Assembly: GCA_018287875.1 (NCBI GenBank)
Contig: JAGVVL010000022.1
Span: forward strand, 3,286,001-3,350,000
DNA from: Nigrospora sphaerica
Taxonomy: Eukaryota; Ascomycota; Sordariomycetes; Amphisphaeriales; Apiosporaceae
Reading direction: 5' to 3'
Length of the DNA: 64,000 nucleotides
Numbering within the stretch: position 1 is the stretch's first letter; every line of letters starts with the position of its first letter. Made by a program: the position numbers and the translations under genes. The notes beneath the pieces are model-generated. The model had not been told where the DNA came from, searched no databases, and saw only the letters and a program-made list of their open reading frames with translations. This document shows positions 55,080 through 64,000 of the stretch, piece by piece.

Positions 55080-57374
55080 CGTGGGAGGTTCTGTTGGGAC
55101 CAGTCGGTTGAAACCAACGTCCCGAACCGGACGCTCGAGCGAATAGGGGCTGGGGGGCCTATTGCGCAGTATCGGAGCTGAAGGTCACTGTGATAGTCTT
55201 CCGAACAAAAGGCCCAGGAACGTCGGTGGGATACAGGACGGATGGTATCTGCTGGCGGTCTGCGTTTCTTCCCTGGGGGCGTAGGTGAAGAGTAATAAAC
55301 AAAAGAAGGCTAATACTTAGGCAGGTTGGGTTGGCGAGTCGCAACAAAGATGCCGAGGAATTCCCAGGTGGCGGGGGGGGGGGCGGTTTGACAGCAGCCG
55401 GTGTTCCTTTAAGGAAGTCGTCTTGGGCAAACTGCTTTTGCTGGAAAAGAACAAAGGCAAGCAGGGCGACTAACTCATAACTAACTTCCCCCCGGTCCCG
55501 TAGGCTGGGACTCGCTTGGATCGTTGGGCGGTAGCACGGAAGTCAGGAGCAAACGGGTGCTGTCTTATCGTGCCGCCAGGATCGGGCTGGCTATTGTCGC
55601 GTCATCACCTCAACTATGGCACCCATACGGCGACTCGTCGTGTTTTTCTCGCTCCCCTTGCCCAAAGAGCCATGTCCGGGTCCTCGGCGTGTCGTTAAAC
55701 ATCTCGGGGTTCTTGGCCGGCAGCAGCGGGATCGGGTGACCTGGTGTCACCTCAGGAACCCGTCGTCTGACTAACACGACGCGCTGCTATACGCCGGCCA
55801 CAACGCCATGAGCAATAGGACCCGCTGACTGGCGTCATATGGAGTAATAGAAACCCATTCTAGAAGCTCGGACGCATGGAGCCTTTAGCTAAGCAGAGTC
55901 CGGTACCGTATAAGTGGGTCAAGGATCTCCGCGGAGGGCAAAAGGCTTTCGGGAACACGGCGAGCACGGGCCTCGACGGGCCCAAGAGCGCCGGTATTGC
56001 GTCCGCATCGTCCACACAGCTGGGTAGAGCTAAAAACACGACCGGACAAAACTGTTTCGACATGTCGAGGGCACGAACAAGTGCTTGGCGACCCGAACGG
56101 GAGGCAGCATGGCATCGAGGAGCCGCTTTTTGGGCTCCGCGTGGGGAAATCTTTCCATGACGGCTCGTGGATCTACCAGTTGGCATGTGTCTCCGCACTA
56201 CTCGTCAACGCAAGAAAAGCTTGGCCCGGGGGACCACGACGGGCAAAAGTGGGATGAACGTGGTGACGTTGTTGACGAGTCTTTTTGCCTTCATCACCGC
56301 CGTGGATTGTCGTTCCTGAAGGTCACTCACTCGCTTCTTCGGACCTTCGTCCGACAATCGTTAGGACATCTTCCCCCTGAAAGCCCCGCTCACTTTTTCG
56401 TTAGCTTAATGGGTGCTCGGCTCTCGTGACTGACGTTTCTCTCCGTTCGATCCATCCGAGGATGCGCCGCATGCCCGCCGGGGACCAAAGCGTTGCTCAC
56501 GGTGCCCCCGAACAAGGCTGAGGAGAAGAACGGCGCGGAACGTGCCGGGCTCGAGGGAGCAAGCGTGTGCAGGCTCTTCCCCGAAGTGAAGCTATGCAAC
56601 GTTGGACACCTTCGGACTGTCGATGCTCCCCTGGATGACGCGCTCGTATCAAAAAGTTGGGAAACGGAAGCAGCAAATACATAGTGCGAATATTCATTCT
56701 CTCGGTTAAACAGCCTAGTGAGTGTTGTGGACGTCCGTCACTTGGTTTTTTGGTTTGGGAAGACACATGGCTGGTTCACCAGAGGTTCGACGCGCCTATT
56801 TCTGTCCGCTTAGTTTGTAATAACCTCAGACTGCTCTTAGAGTTGATGGATCAAGCGGGGGGCCTCGTACAATGTGAGTCATCGTGGGCTACGAAACACA
56901 CTCACATGAGGGATGTCTCTCGGATTTGGCGCGTTTCCCCCTATGTTTTGGAGGGGGGGCTGTTTGTCGACAACCGGGCTATGTGGCTTCATTGGGAGAC
57001 GAATAGCTGCAGTGTTGCACACAGTCACTGCGTGGCATAGAGTCCTTGTCTCAGAACTACCCAAGGCCACGAAAGCCCATCTGCGGGTCGACAAGCGGGA
57101 CAGAGGGTTGGCAAACGGCGCGACGTCCTGGCCTGCCCCTTGGCTGTGCTGACGGTGCCATGAAATATTTTTTGAATGTTGTGTTGCGAGATACGCATGT
57201 TCGCGTTCCTGGACGCTCTATATACTTCAGTCGATAAAGTACACATAAGAATACCCGGAGCCTCTAGAGAGTACCTTTTCCTGTGTCCAACGCCTTCGCT
57301 ATGCATCTTATAAAATTCTCAAGTTGCTGGCCTTGTCCTCTCCCGGCGGCGACGCCCAGGAGGTAAGAGGTGGC
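55080..57374. other. intergenic, nothing firmly recognised
   Basis: This 2.3 kb gap has a G-run near 55373-55384. Several 90-130 codon frames (55876-56160, 55997-56257, 56657-57040 on the plus strand) have no domain signal. Some may be remnants, but no gene model can be supported. Confidence 0.45.
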
Positions 57375-58472
57375 CTAGGCAAAGACATCGTCGACCTCCA
57401 TCTTCGACCCAAAAGCCGTAGCCCCGCTTGTTTTGTTCGTCTGCGCGGCCTTGGCGGCGCCAACAGTACCCACGGCCCTGGAGGCGTCGGCCTTTTCCTC
57501 GTCGATGGCAATGCCGAGGCCGGCAAAGGCTTCAAACATGGCCCGAGAAACATACTCCTGGATGCTGTACCCGGGGACGCGGTGGTCCTCTCTTGTCCTG
57601 GCGGCGTCGAGGAACGGGTTCTCGTAGGTAGAGCGCAGCTGGTACCGCGTAGGTTCGAGGTCGAGGCCGGCGAAGGGGTCGTACGGCTTGTTCCTGTCCT
57701 CTTCGTCCTCCGAAGGGCCGGTCCTCTTCTTACGAAGACCGCGAATCGAGAGCGGTCCGGAGTCGAGCGTCGACGGGAAGTGCTGGCCATTGATCTGGGC
57801 GATACGAGCCCGCTTCCTGGCAAGGATTCTTTCCTGGATTTCGGCTGCACTGCCAGCCTCACCGCGTTGCAAGGCCTCCATGACTTCGCGGTTGAGCGAA
57901 GCTTCCTCGCGCCGAGCCTCCTCTTCTTCGGCTTGCTCTTCCAGCCGTCGGGCCCTCGAGGCGGCTTCGATCTCGGCCTCGCGCTTCTTCCTGGCGGCCT
58001 CGGCCTCTCTGCCCTTCTTCCTGTTCTTGTCGATTTCGGCCTTGTGCTGCTCTTCCCACTGGGCCAGCTTGGTCTCGGCCGTGATTCTCGCTTCGTCGTC
58101 ACCGCTCACCAAGTCGAAGGTTAAGTCTTCTACCGTTTGCAGGTAGTCGTTCCAGTCGCGCAACGTTTCGAAGTCTTCCTCGGTATTGTTGAATATGGCA
58201 GCAACGCGCTTCCGGATATCGACTTCGCGCTCGACGACCAGATCACCAAAGTAGGCCTCGCGGAATCCTCGGTGGCGAAGGGTCTTGTTGCAAGAAGCAT
58301 AGGGACATTGCGCGGGGCCGGACTTGAAGATGCTCTCGACGCAGTGCGAACACATGGCATGGTAACACTCGGGGTTGATGAGGAAGCGCAGGTCGCTGTT
58401 GAGGTACCGATTGCGCTTGCACACGGGACAGATGTCCTCGGGCATCACCATGGTGGATTGCTTGCGCGACAT
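57375..58472 (-). CDS. tfb3: TFIIH/CAK assembly factor Tfb3 (MAT1)
   Basis: This single exon encodes 365 residues, starting at the ATG at 58470-58472 (MSRKQSTMVMPEDICPVC); upstream codons in the frame are leader sequence. An N-terminal C3HC4 RING finger (residues 15-65) has CPVC, INPECYHAMCSHCVESIF and CPYASCNKTLR. The MAT1 coiled-coil region follows (FNNTEEDFETLRDWNDYLQT, then a long KKREAEIEAASRARRLEEQ helix). The C-terminal part includes YDPFAGLDLEPTRYQLRSTY, the segment that activates the kinase. Tfb3 links Kin28-Ccl1 (Cdk7-cyclin H) to core TFIIH for transcription initiation and nucleotide excision repair in the nucleus. It is divergent to nudC, with 622 bp between start codons. Confidence 0.93.
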   Translation of the reverse strand: MSRKQSTMVMPEDICPVCKRNRYLNSDLRFLINPECYHAMCSHCVESIFKSGPAQCPYASCNKTLRHRGFREAYFGDLVVEREVDIRKRVAAIFNNTEEDFETLRDWNDYLQTVEDLTFDLVSGDDEARITAETKLAQWEEQHKAEIDKNRKKGREAEAARKKREAEIEAASRARRLEEQAEEEEARREEASLNREVMEALQRGEAGSAAEIQERILARKRARIAQINGQHFPSTLDSGPLSIRGLRKKRTGPSEDEEDRNKPYDPFAGLDLEPTRYQLRSTYENPFLDAARTREDHRVPGYSIQEYVSRAMFEAFAGLGIAIDEEKADASRAVGTVGAAKAAQTNKTSGATAFGSKMEVDDVFA

Positions 58473-59094
58473 GTTGGCGGATGGGCGCGGCAGGCAAGCC
58501 GGCCTTAGAACGAGGAAGGAAGGTGACGATGCGCGATCGGCGGGGTTTCCCAAAGGGTCAACCTGGTGCTGGCAATCGCGTAGCCAGCACACAGGTGGTA
58601 GTGTGTGCGTGGAAAGCTGCACGCGAGGCAGTGGTGGGGTGCTGAGCGCAGCTGGGGAGGCGAGAGGTAGACCTTCCGGAAGTTGAGGTCGGTGAGAGGG
58701 CGATCGTCTTAAATAGAGGTACAAATACTGCGTCTATGTGAAATGTGCGGTTGATGGTTGGCGGGAAGTAACGACGGATCCCATCTATCCCGGTCGAGTG
58801 GGATGGCGATATGGACGGATGAATGGGTTAGGTAGATGGGTGGAATGCACACGGCTGATGGCTTTCCGCAGGTGAACCCTGTAATGCGCATGGCATTAGC
58901 GCTGGGAATTCCAGGGGCGCTCAGGCTTTCCAGTGGCCCGTGGTTGTTTGCTGGCTGGTGGCGGGGCAACCCCGCGGTGGGCTTTTCATCCATCTTCCAT
59001 CCAGGCCCTTTGGAAGCTTCTATGAATTGCGCCGTATAAAGAGCCCACCGCCCGACACCGTTCACCAAGTCACTCATCACATACAGCGCTTGCC
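58473..59094. promoter_or_regulatory. shared tfb3/nudC divergent promoter
   Basis: Only 622 bp separate the two start codons, so both promoters must lie here. I see TATAAAG at 59034-59040, about 55 bp upstream of the nudC ATG, as a possible TATA element. The tfb3 side is pyrimidine-rich on its own strand. Confidence 0.5.
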
Positions 59095-59872
59095 ATGGCT
59101 GAGAACGGTATGTATACTTTCTGCCTCTTCACTTACCGGAAAGCGACAAATCTCCCACGCTGTCACCAGCCGGCTCGCCCAGCCCTCTGTCATTCTGCCC
59201 CACCATAGGTCCATATAGCTAACGCGCGCGCCCTCGCCAGACCCCCAGGCCGACGCGGCCGCCCAAGCCAAGGAGAAGGCCGAGCAGGATGCCCTGCCTT
59301 ACAAATGGACCCAGACCATCGCCGAGGTCGAAATTGTGGTGCCCGGTATTCCCGGTAACATGAAGGGCCGGGACATTGTGGTGGAGCTCAAGAAGAACGC
59401 GCTCAAGGCTGGTATCAAGGGCCAGACGCCCCTCATCGAGGTAAACCACCTGCTACTTCTCCGTCTCCCCCATCCTCGAACCTCGCGCTTGCGATGCTAA
59501 CAAGGAGAAACGCGCTTCTAGGGCGAGCTCCCCCATGCCATCAGCACCTCGGAGTCGACATGGACGCTGACAACCAACTCCGACAATACCAAGTCGATCG
59601 AGATCCACCTGGACAAGGTCAACAAGATGGAGTGGTGGGCACACGTCGTCACGTCGGCCCCCAAGATCGATGTGACTAAGATCCAGCCCGAGAACTCGAA
59701 GCTGTCGGACCTTGACGGCTCCACGCGCGGCATGGTCGAGAAGATGATGTACGACCAGCGCCAGAAGGAGTTGGGCCTGCCCAGCAGCGACGAGCAGAAG
59801 AAGATGGACATTCTCAAAAAGTTCCAGGAGCAGCACCCCGAGATGGACTTCAGCAATGCCAAGATGAACTGA
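59095..59872 (+). CDS. nudC: nuclear movement protein NudC
   Basis: Three exons (59095-59107, 59241-59440, 59522-59872) give 187 residues, close to the 198 of Aspergillus NudC. The first exon is 13 bp (MAEN plus one base); introns are 133 and 81 bp, the second with a perfect TGCTAAC branch site. After a short charged helix ([20 protein letters not shown]) comes the CS/p23-like domain: [60 protein letters not shown] and [10 protein letters not shown]. The C-terminal signature is [20 protein letters not shown] then [16 protein letters not shown]. NudC is a co-chaperone working with dynein/LIS1 in nuclear migration along hyphae. Confidence 0.95.
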
Positions 59873-60495
59873 GCAAGGCATGCGTACCACGCGCCAACTA
59901 AAAGACGGGATTACGAGCAAATATATAACACTTCTTAATAAGGGAGGTGCCGGAGTAGTAAAGTGACTGACGCCAAGAGCCAGCAACAGTGATATAACAT
60001 TAATGATCTAAGTCCTTTGTATGGTATGGACAACCGGTGGCCAGTCCGTCTTGTCGTGTACAGGGTGAAACGAAGCGCGCAAAACCATGGACGGGTTTTA
60101 AAAACCAAAGGTTAAGACGTCAGAGAGCCCTGCCAACTGTTTGAGTGTTTATCTTGGAATCGCGAGTAACACCACGGCAGATAAAGAACTGCTGAGTATC
60201 TGTTGTCGTTTTGAAGCGTTCCGAGTCTCCTCCTTTCCCCTTATCCGACTTGGGAGAGAACACAAAGAAAGCCCAACCTACCGCGACTGTGGGATACTCA
60301 TGCAGTAACGGTCTCCCCGAAAATGGGTCACGCCAGCTGTGAGGGCCGCCGTAAAAACATGGAAAGTGTTTTACTCAACGGGAAGAACAGATAGTTGATC
60401 TTCACGGTATGCCATGGGGGCTGGGAGATAGTGAAACCGCTCGTAGCCAAGAACAGCCAGAAGTCTCGTATTTGAGCTACTGAGAATGTTCAAGT
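59873..60495. other. convergent 3' flanks of nudC and uri1
   Basis: The two genes face each other here; the gap is AT-richer and holds their 3' UTRs. An AAATATATAACAC stretch at 59919-59931 could carry a cleavage/polyadenylation signal for nudC. No gene is seen. Confidence 0.5.
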
Positions 60496-62382
60496 CTACG
60501 ATCGCGCCAGCCTTGCTGCTCGGAATCGACTCATGCGTTGTGGGCCGCCTTCCTCTTCGTCCAGAGGCTGGATGGGGTTCTCGTCCTCCTTCATGAAACC
60601 ACCCTGTCGCTGAATCATCTTGTTGCGCATCTTGTGGTACTCGGTAGCCACTTCCTGCTGCAGTAGACCAGCGTCCAGCTCGTCGGGGCCCTTGGGCACG
60701 TCTGCGCTCTCGCGTTCGAGGACAGACTCGGCAATGGTCTTGCCCTCGGGACCGGACGGAGCCACCGGCCTATCCATGGGAAACTGCTCCGGCAGCAGAG
60801 GAACGCCGGCCGTAGTCATGGGAGGCCCCGCAGGCGGACCACTTGTCCTGTCCTTCTTGAAGCGGGAGGTCTTCTTGGCGGGCGGCGTGGCGGACCTGGC
60901 CGCCTCTCCCGTCTTCCGCTCCACAATGGTCTCGGAAAGCGGCTCAACGAACGGTATCGATGGCTCCTGGACCACATCCGCCACCTTCCCGGCGGCTGAT
61001 GCAGTCTCCTCGGCAATGTCCAGCGCCGGGGCAAATCGAACATTCTTCTTGGCATCGCCACTTGGCTGTGTCTCGAGCTCGGGCAACTCCTGTGCGAAAG
61101 ATTCGGTGACAGTGGTCCCGCTCGCGGCAGATGACTCATCCACCTTGACGGTGATTCGGCCAATACCTGCCCGATCACCGCCGGGCTCTCCAATGTATGG
61201 CGTTGAGGTTGAGCTCACCATCTGCTGGCTCAACCGATCTTGGATCTCTATCATCTTCTGCCGGTACTCGTCGTCCACGACACTCTTGGTGGACCGACCC
61301 CACTGATCCTCTTCGTCATCGTCTTCGTCATCCAAATCTGAGTAATCCTCGCTGTCAAAGTCGTCACCAGATATGTCCCCTTCCTCGAGAGTAAGTTCGG
61401 CAACAACCGGATTCAGCTCGGACAAGTTGTACTGCAGCATGTCCCTCCGTAGCTGGGCGTCTTCCTCGGACTCGTCGGTGGGAATGACCGGATTCGAGAG
61501 GATGCTCTCCTGCTCCTTGGCTTCGCGCAGCAGTTCTTCGATCTTGTCGGCGTTCTTGGTCCTTTGTAGTTCCTCTACTACTTTACCATCTTCGACCTTG
61601 GTATCTTCGGCGAACGTCACCTCCTTTTTCGGCTTCGTTCCGTTCTGCGGCGGGCGCCGGGGTGTCTTTCCATTGATGAACTTGTTTTTTTCCGCATTTT
61701 CTAGAGCCTTCAGCTCGTTCCGCAGGATGTCTGCAGAGGGGGTGCTGACATGCTTCGGCCTGTAGGCGATGCCGGTCTTCTGGGCGACGCCAGAGTTTTC
61801 GGCAACGTTAGGGTTATGAGTGGCGTCGGAGTTTTGGGCAACGCTTGTCTCTTGGGTCATGCCGGCTTTCCGCAAGGCCTCCATGAGCTGGGGCTGGTTG
61901 TCACCGGGCGTCCGTAAGCTGTAAGATACGACGTTGTCATCGTCGTCCAGCTCTTCCATGATCTCGGTTATGGGTAAGCCGCCCTCGTCCACGGCTTCGG
62001 GGTTGCTGATGACGTTTGCTTGAGCCAGCTTGTTCTCGGCGGCCTCGAGTTGCTTTTCCAGTGACTCGACATTTTTAGAGACGTAGTCAATGCGGTTGGT
62101 AAGCAGGCCGACGATGGAGGCAGCATTTCGCGAGTCATTACTGCCGAAGATGTCCTTCAACTCTTTCTCGTTGACTAGATCGCCCTGGTAGGCTTCTCGG
62201 GCAGCGGCGAGATGGTCGCGTGATGCGTCTGCTGGCAGACTGCGGACCTGCTTCTGTAGAGTCGCATACTCGGTCTTCCATTGACGCCACTCGTCGAGGG
62301 CTTCCTCCAGCTTGACCACATTCTGCTCGAGCAGTTGGCGATGGCGCTCGAGGTCGATAAAGCTGTCTTTGATGGAAGCCAT
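60496..62382 (-). CDS. bud27: Bud27/Uri1 unconventional prefoldin (RPB5 interactor)
   Basis: This single exon encodes 628 residues from the ATG at 62380-62382 (MASIKDSFIDLERHRQLLEQ). Residues 1-135 are an alpha-type prefoldin: two coiled-coil helices around a short beta region (GDLVNEKELKDIFGSNDSRN, then VGLLTNRIDYVSKNVESLEK). A long acidic, disordered middle includes a degenerate hexapeptide repeat (residues about 175-210) and a strongly acidic box DSEDYSDLDDEDDDEEDQWG. The C-terminus shows the DUF3835 module (GLLQQEVATEYHKMRNKMIQ, then GGFMKEDENPIQPLDEEEGG and RMSRFRAARLAR). In yeast, Bud27 binds Rpb5 and helps assemble all three RNA polymerases, and it acts in TOR and translation control. 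It shuttles between cytoplasm and nucleus. Confidence 0.9.
   Translation of the reverse strand: MASIKDSFIDLERHRQLLEQNVVKLEEALDEWRQWKTEYATLQKQVRSLPADASRDHLAAAREAYQGDLVNEKELKDIFGSNDSRNAASIVGLLTNRIDYVSKNVESLEKQLEAAENKLAQANVISNPEAVDEGGLPITEIMEELDDDDNVVSYSLRTPGDNQPQLMEALRKAGMTQETSVAQNSDATHNPNVAENSGVAQKTGIAYRPKHVSTPSADILRNELKALENAEKNKFINGKTPRRPPQNGTKPKKEVTFAEDTKVEDGKVVEELQRTKNADKIEELLREAKEQESILSNPVIPTDESEEDAQLRRDMLQYNLSELNPVVAELTLEEGDISGDDFDSEDYSDLDDEDDDEEDQWGRSTKSVVDDEYRQKMIEIQDRLSQQMVSSTSTPYIGEPGGDRAGIGRITVKVDESSAASGTTVTESFAQELPELETQPSGDAKKNVRFAPALDIAEETASAAGKVADVVQEPSIPFVEPLSETIVERKTGEAARSATPPAKKTSRFKKDRTSGPPAGPPMTTAGVPLLPEQFPMDRPVAPSGPEGKTIAESVLERESADVPKGPDELDAGLLQQEVATEYHKMRNKMIQRQGGFMKEDENPIQPLDEEEGGPQRMSRFRAARLARS
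61753..61860 (-). repeat. degenerate 18-bp (6-residue) repeat in Uri1
   Basis: Six consecutive hexapeptides, MTQETS, VAQNSD, ATHNPN, VAENSG, VAQKTG and IAYRPK, show a common (V/A)AxNxx pattern. It fits an old minisatellite expansion in the disordered middle of the protein. Confidence 0.6.
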
Positions 62383-62685
62383 GGCGATCACACTGGTGGC
62401 AAAAATCGGGGGGCCGTCAGCTAAAAAACAAAAGAATTAGGAATCGCCAGTAGCGAACAGCAGCCCCTGTTGTTGGAAATTTCTAGGGAGACAGACGACG
62501 AGTTGACGCTAGGGCCATTCTAAGAGCCCCACCCCCCGGGAACCTCCTTTGGGTAAGTTGTTGTCCGTTGAAAACCAGGCCCATGTCATGGATGAATGTC
62601 TGGCGAGCTGGATGGGCTGCCAACTGTTGGAAAGTTTTGCGGTAAGTCAAACTAACATGAGTTAGCTGACAGCCCCAGTGGCTGG

Positions 62686-62725
<40 letters not shown>

Positions 62726-63372
62726 TAATGAGAGCCCTATGTAGTACCATGGCTTTGGGGGTGCTGGCAGGCGTGGTGGTGGACTGAACCGGCTTCCGGG
62801 CGCACATGTGTAGATGAGGTGTGGAGGGGCATCGATGACATCTACAGAGCATACGGAGGAAGCCAGCGTATCCAAATTCTCGGCTCTCCAGCATCCAGCA
62901 TACAGGGGCGGTCGGACAGCCTCTAAAACATGATTCGATCCGATATGCGCTGCACACAGGCGCTCTGGGCACGTTGCTACACAGTAGGCAACCGACGCCT
63001 CAAACGAGCCCCTGCCCAGCTCATCTCTTGGCTTAGCGTCACTTACTCAAGTAATGGTAGTGTCCACCCATCAACCCGTCACCTCGTCCGAGATCGCCGA
63101 GATCGTCTACGTGGACCAGACCGCTCGCCGGTTCCCCGCGTGACTACATGGACTATCCACTCGAAAATGCTGGGGTATTTGAGGGGTAATGGGTCCGGGG
63201 GCCACAAGGGGTCAAGCTGTTCATGCATGTTGTGCAGATGCCGAGGTACCGTGTATATAAGCCGCAACTTTCACTGGCTGTTTCGAGATGTGCACGGATC
63301 GAAGGTTTCTTCTGATCTTGACTTCGAACCACAACGTGCCTTTTGTCTCCCAACCCCACTGACGAGGGAATC
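62383..63372. other. divergent promoter between uri1 and FAT1-like gene
   Basis: This 990-bp gap holds both promoters and the T25A14 tract. No gene is seen. Confidence 0.5.
62687..62725. repeat. T25A14 homopolymer palindrome
   Basis: Twenty-five T are followed directly by fourteen A. The junction is self-complementary and can extrude a hairpin. It lies about 300 bp upstream of the uri1 start. Such tracts exclude nucleosomes and mark promoters in fungi. Confidence 0.9.
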
Positions 63373-64000
63373 ATGGCTGTCGGTGAGTTGTTCCAGCTGC
63401 CTCGGACTACGAGAACACTTGCTCACCACGCATTTTGCCTACCAAGCTGCTGGAGCGGCCGCCCTCGCCGCCGCTGCCTACCTGGACGGAAAATACCAGC
63501 TTCGCAGGGATCTGGATCTGGTGTGGAAGCAAAAGAAGGCCGAGAAGGCCTACGCTAAAATTGGTGAGTCTACATATGGCGGTAATGGAGGTCCTACACT
63601 GCGCCGGTCTGACAGCAAGCAGTGAGGGAGGACAGAATATCCCCCTGGTACCATCTCGCCGACATTTGCCGAAAGCATTCCAGCCAACGAGCCGTATGGA
63701 CGCGGGAGAGGAGCCTGACTTACGGCGAGTTTCACGATCTGGTTGCCAAATATGCTCAGTGGTTGCTAGAGCAGGGCATCCAGCCCGGTGACTTGGTTGC
63801 CGTCTATCTGCTAAACTCGGCCGAGTTCCTGGCTATTATGTTTGCCTGCCACTGTATTGGCACCGCCCCGGCACTGCTCAATTACAACCTCGAAGCAAAG
63901 CCGTTGCACCACAGTCTGGATGTCTGCGCCTCCAAGATCCTGATTGTGGATCCCGACACTGGCTGCCAGACCCGGATAGCCGGGAGCAAGGAGCATATTG
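63373..64000 (+). CDS. FAT1-like very-long-chain acyl-CoA synthetase / fatty acid transporter, 5' part
   Basis: Exons 63373-63382, 63447-63563 and 63620 to the window end are joined over introns of 64 and 56 bp; about 169 residues are visible. The 10-bp first exon (MAV plus one base) leads into AAGAAALAAAAYLDGKYQLR, a short hydrophobic N-terminal anchor. Then come DRISPWYHLADICRKHSSQR, LTYGEFHDLVAKYAQWLLEQ, GIQPGDLVAVYLLNSAEFLA and CIGTAPALLNYNLEAKPLHH, the opening of the AMP-binding (ANL) domain of the FATP/Fat1 family. The ATP-binding P-loop and catalytic motifs lie beyond the window. The family activates long and very long chain fatty acids at the ER, peroxisome or lipid droplets and supports their uptake. 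Confidence 0.88.

Noticed and set aside
1..64000. CRISPR arrays, bacterial operons, riboswitches
   Set aside because: The repeats are short contiguous tandems without spacers, and the genes have spliceosomal introns. Nothing is prokaryotic in layout.

Overview
The window reads as nuclear DNA of a filamentous ascomycete, most likely a Sordariomycete. Genes are GC-rich, and many are split by 50-130 bp introns with GTANGT-type donors and CTNAC-like branch sites. Diagnostic families include a Zn2Cys6/fungal_trans regulator, DUF3112 and DUF3533 membrane proteins, a 2-exon Cys-rich secretome candidate, GT90, GH28, NudC and Bud27/Uri1. There is no prokaryotic operon structure. Intergenic spaces are 0.5-3.7 kb and carry homopolymer runs and short dispersed repeats. 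I could not assign a species.

Layout. 0-9 kb: a gene-poor stretch, then the NHEJ factor nej1/XLF (-) and a 990-residue Zn2Cys6 regulator (-). 11.5-14.6 kb: a three-exon hemerythrin-like protein (+) and a DUF3112 membrane protein (-). 18-24 kb: a tiny membrane-protein candidate, a mucin-like secreted protein, a secreted EEP-fold phosphodiesterase and an 8-Cys secreted protein, all on the minus strand. 24.6-27.2 kb: mitochondrial aspartyl-tRNA synthetase (-). 29.9-32 kb: the AP180/CALM endocytic adaptor (+). 33.8-34.9 kb: secreted endopolygalacturonase (+). 38.5-45.2 kb: a DUF3533/Sng1-like protein (+), an F-box protein (-) and an atypical SDR epimerase (-). 46-50.6 kb: a membrane-anchored Xaa-Pro dipeptidase (-) diverging from a GT90 glycosyltransferase (+). 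50.7-54 kb: a decayed pocket around an intronless tRNA-Trp gene, with an EthD pseudogene and two frame-broken genes. 54-64 kb: an HPP-family membrane protein (-), then conserved housekeeping genes: TFIIH subunit tfb3 (-), nudC (+), bud27/uri1 (-) and the 5' part of a FAT1-like acyl-CoA synthetase (+), which runs off the window.

These genes do not form one pathway. The right end is a compact block of conserved essential genes in divergent and convergent pairs. The centre mixes secreted and membrane proteins (GH28, EEP, two small secreted proteins, DUF3533, GT90), which fits a saprotroph or plant-associated life. Splice models were built by hand from the sequence. Each gives a continuous frame, but none has been tested against transcripts. 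I found no clearly new multi-gene system. The most notable leads are the decayed pocket around the tRNA, the two small secreted proteins, the repeat-built tails of Nej1, AP180 and Uri1, a GC-AG intron and a dispersed intergenic palindrome family.
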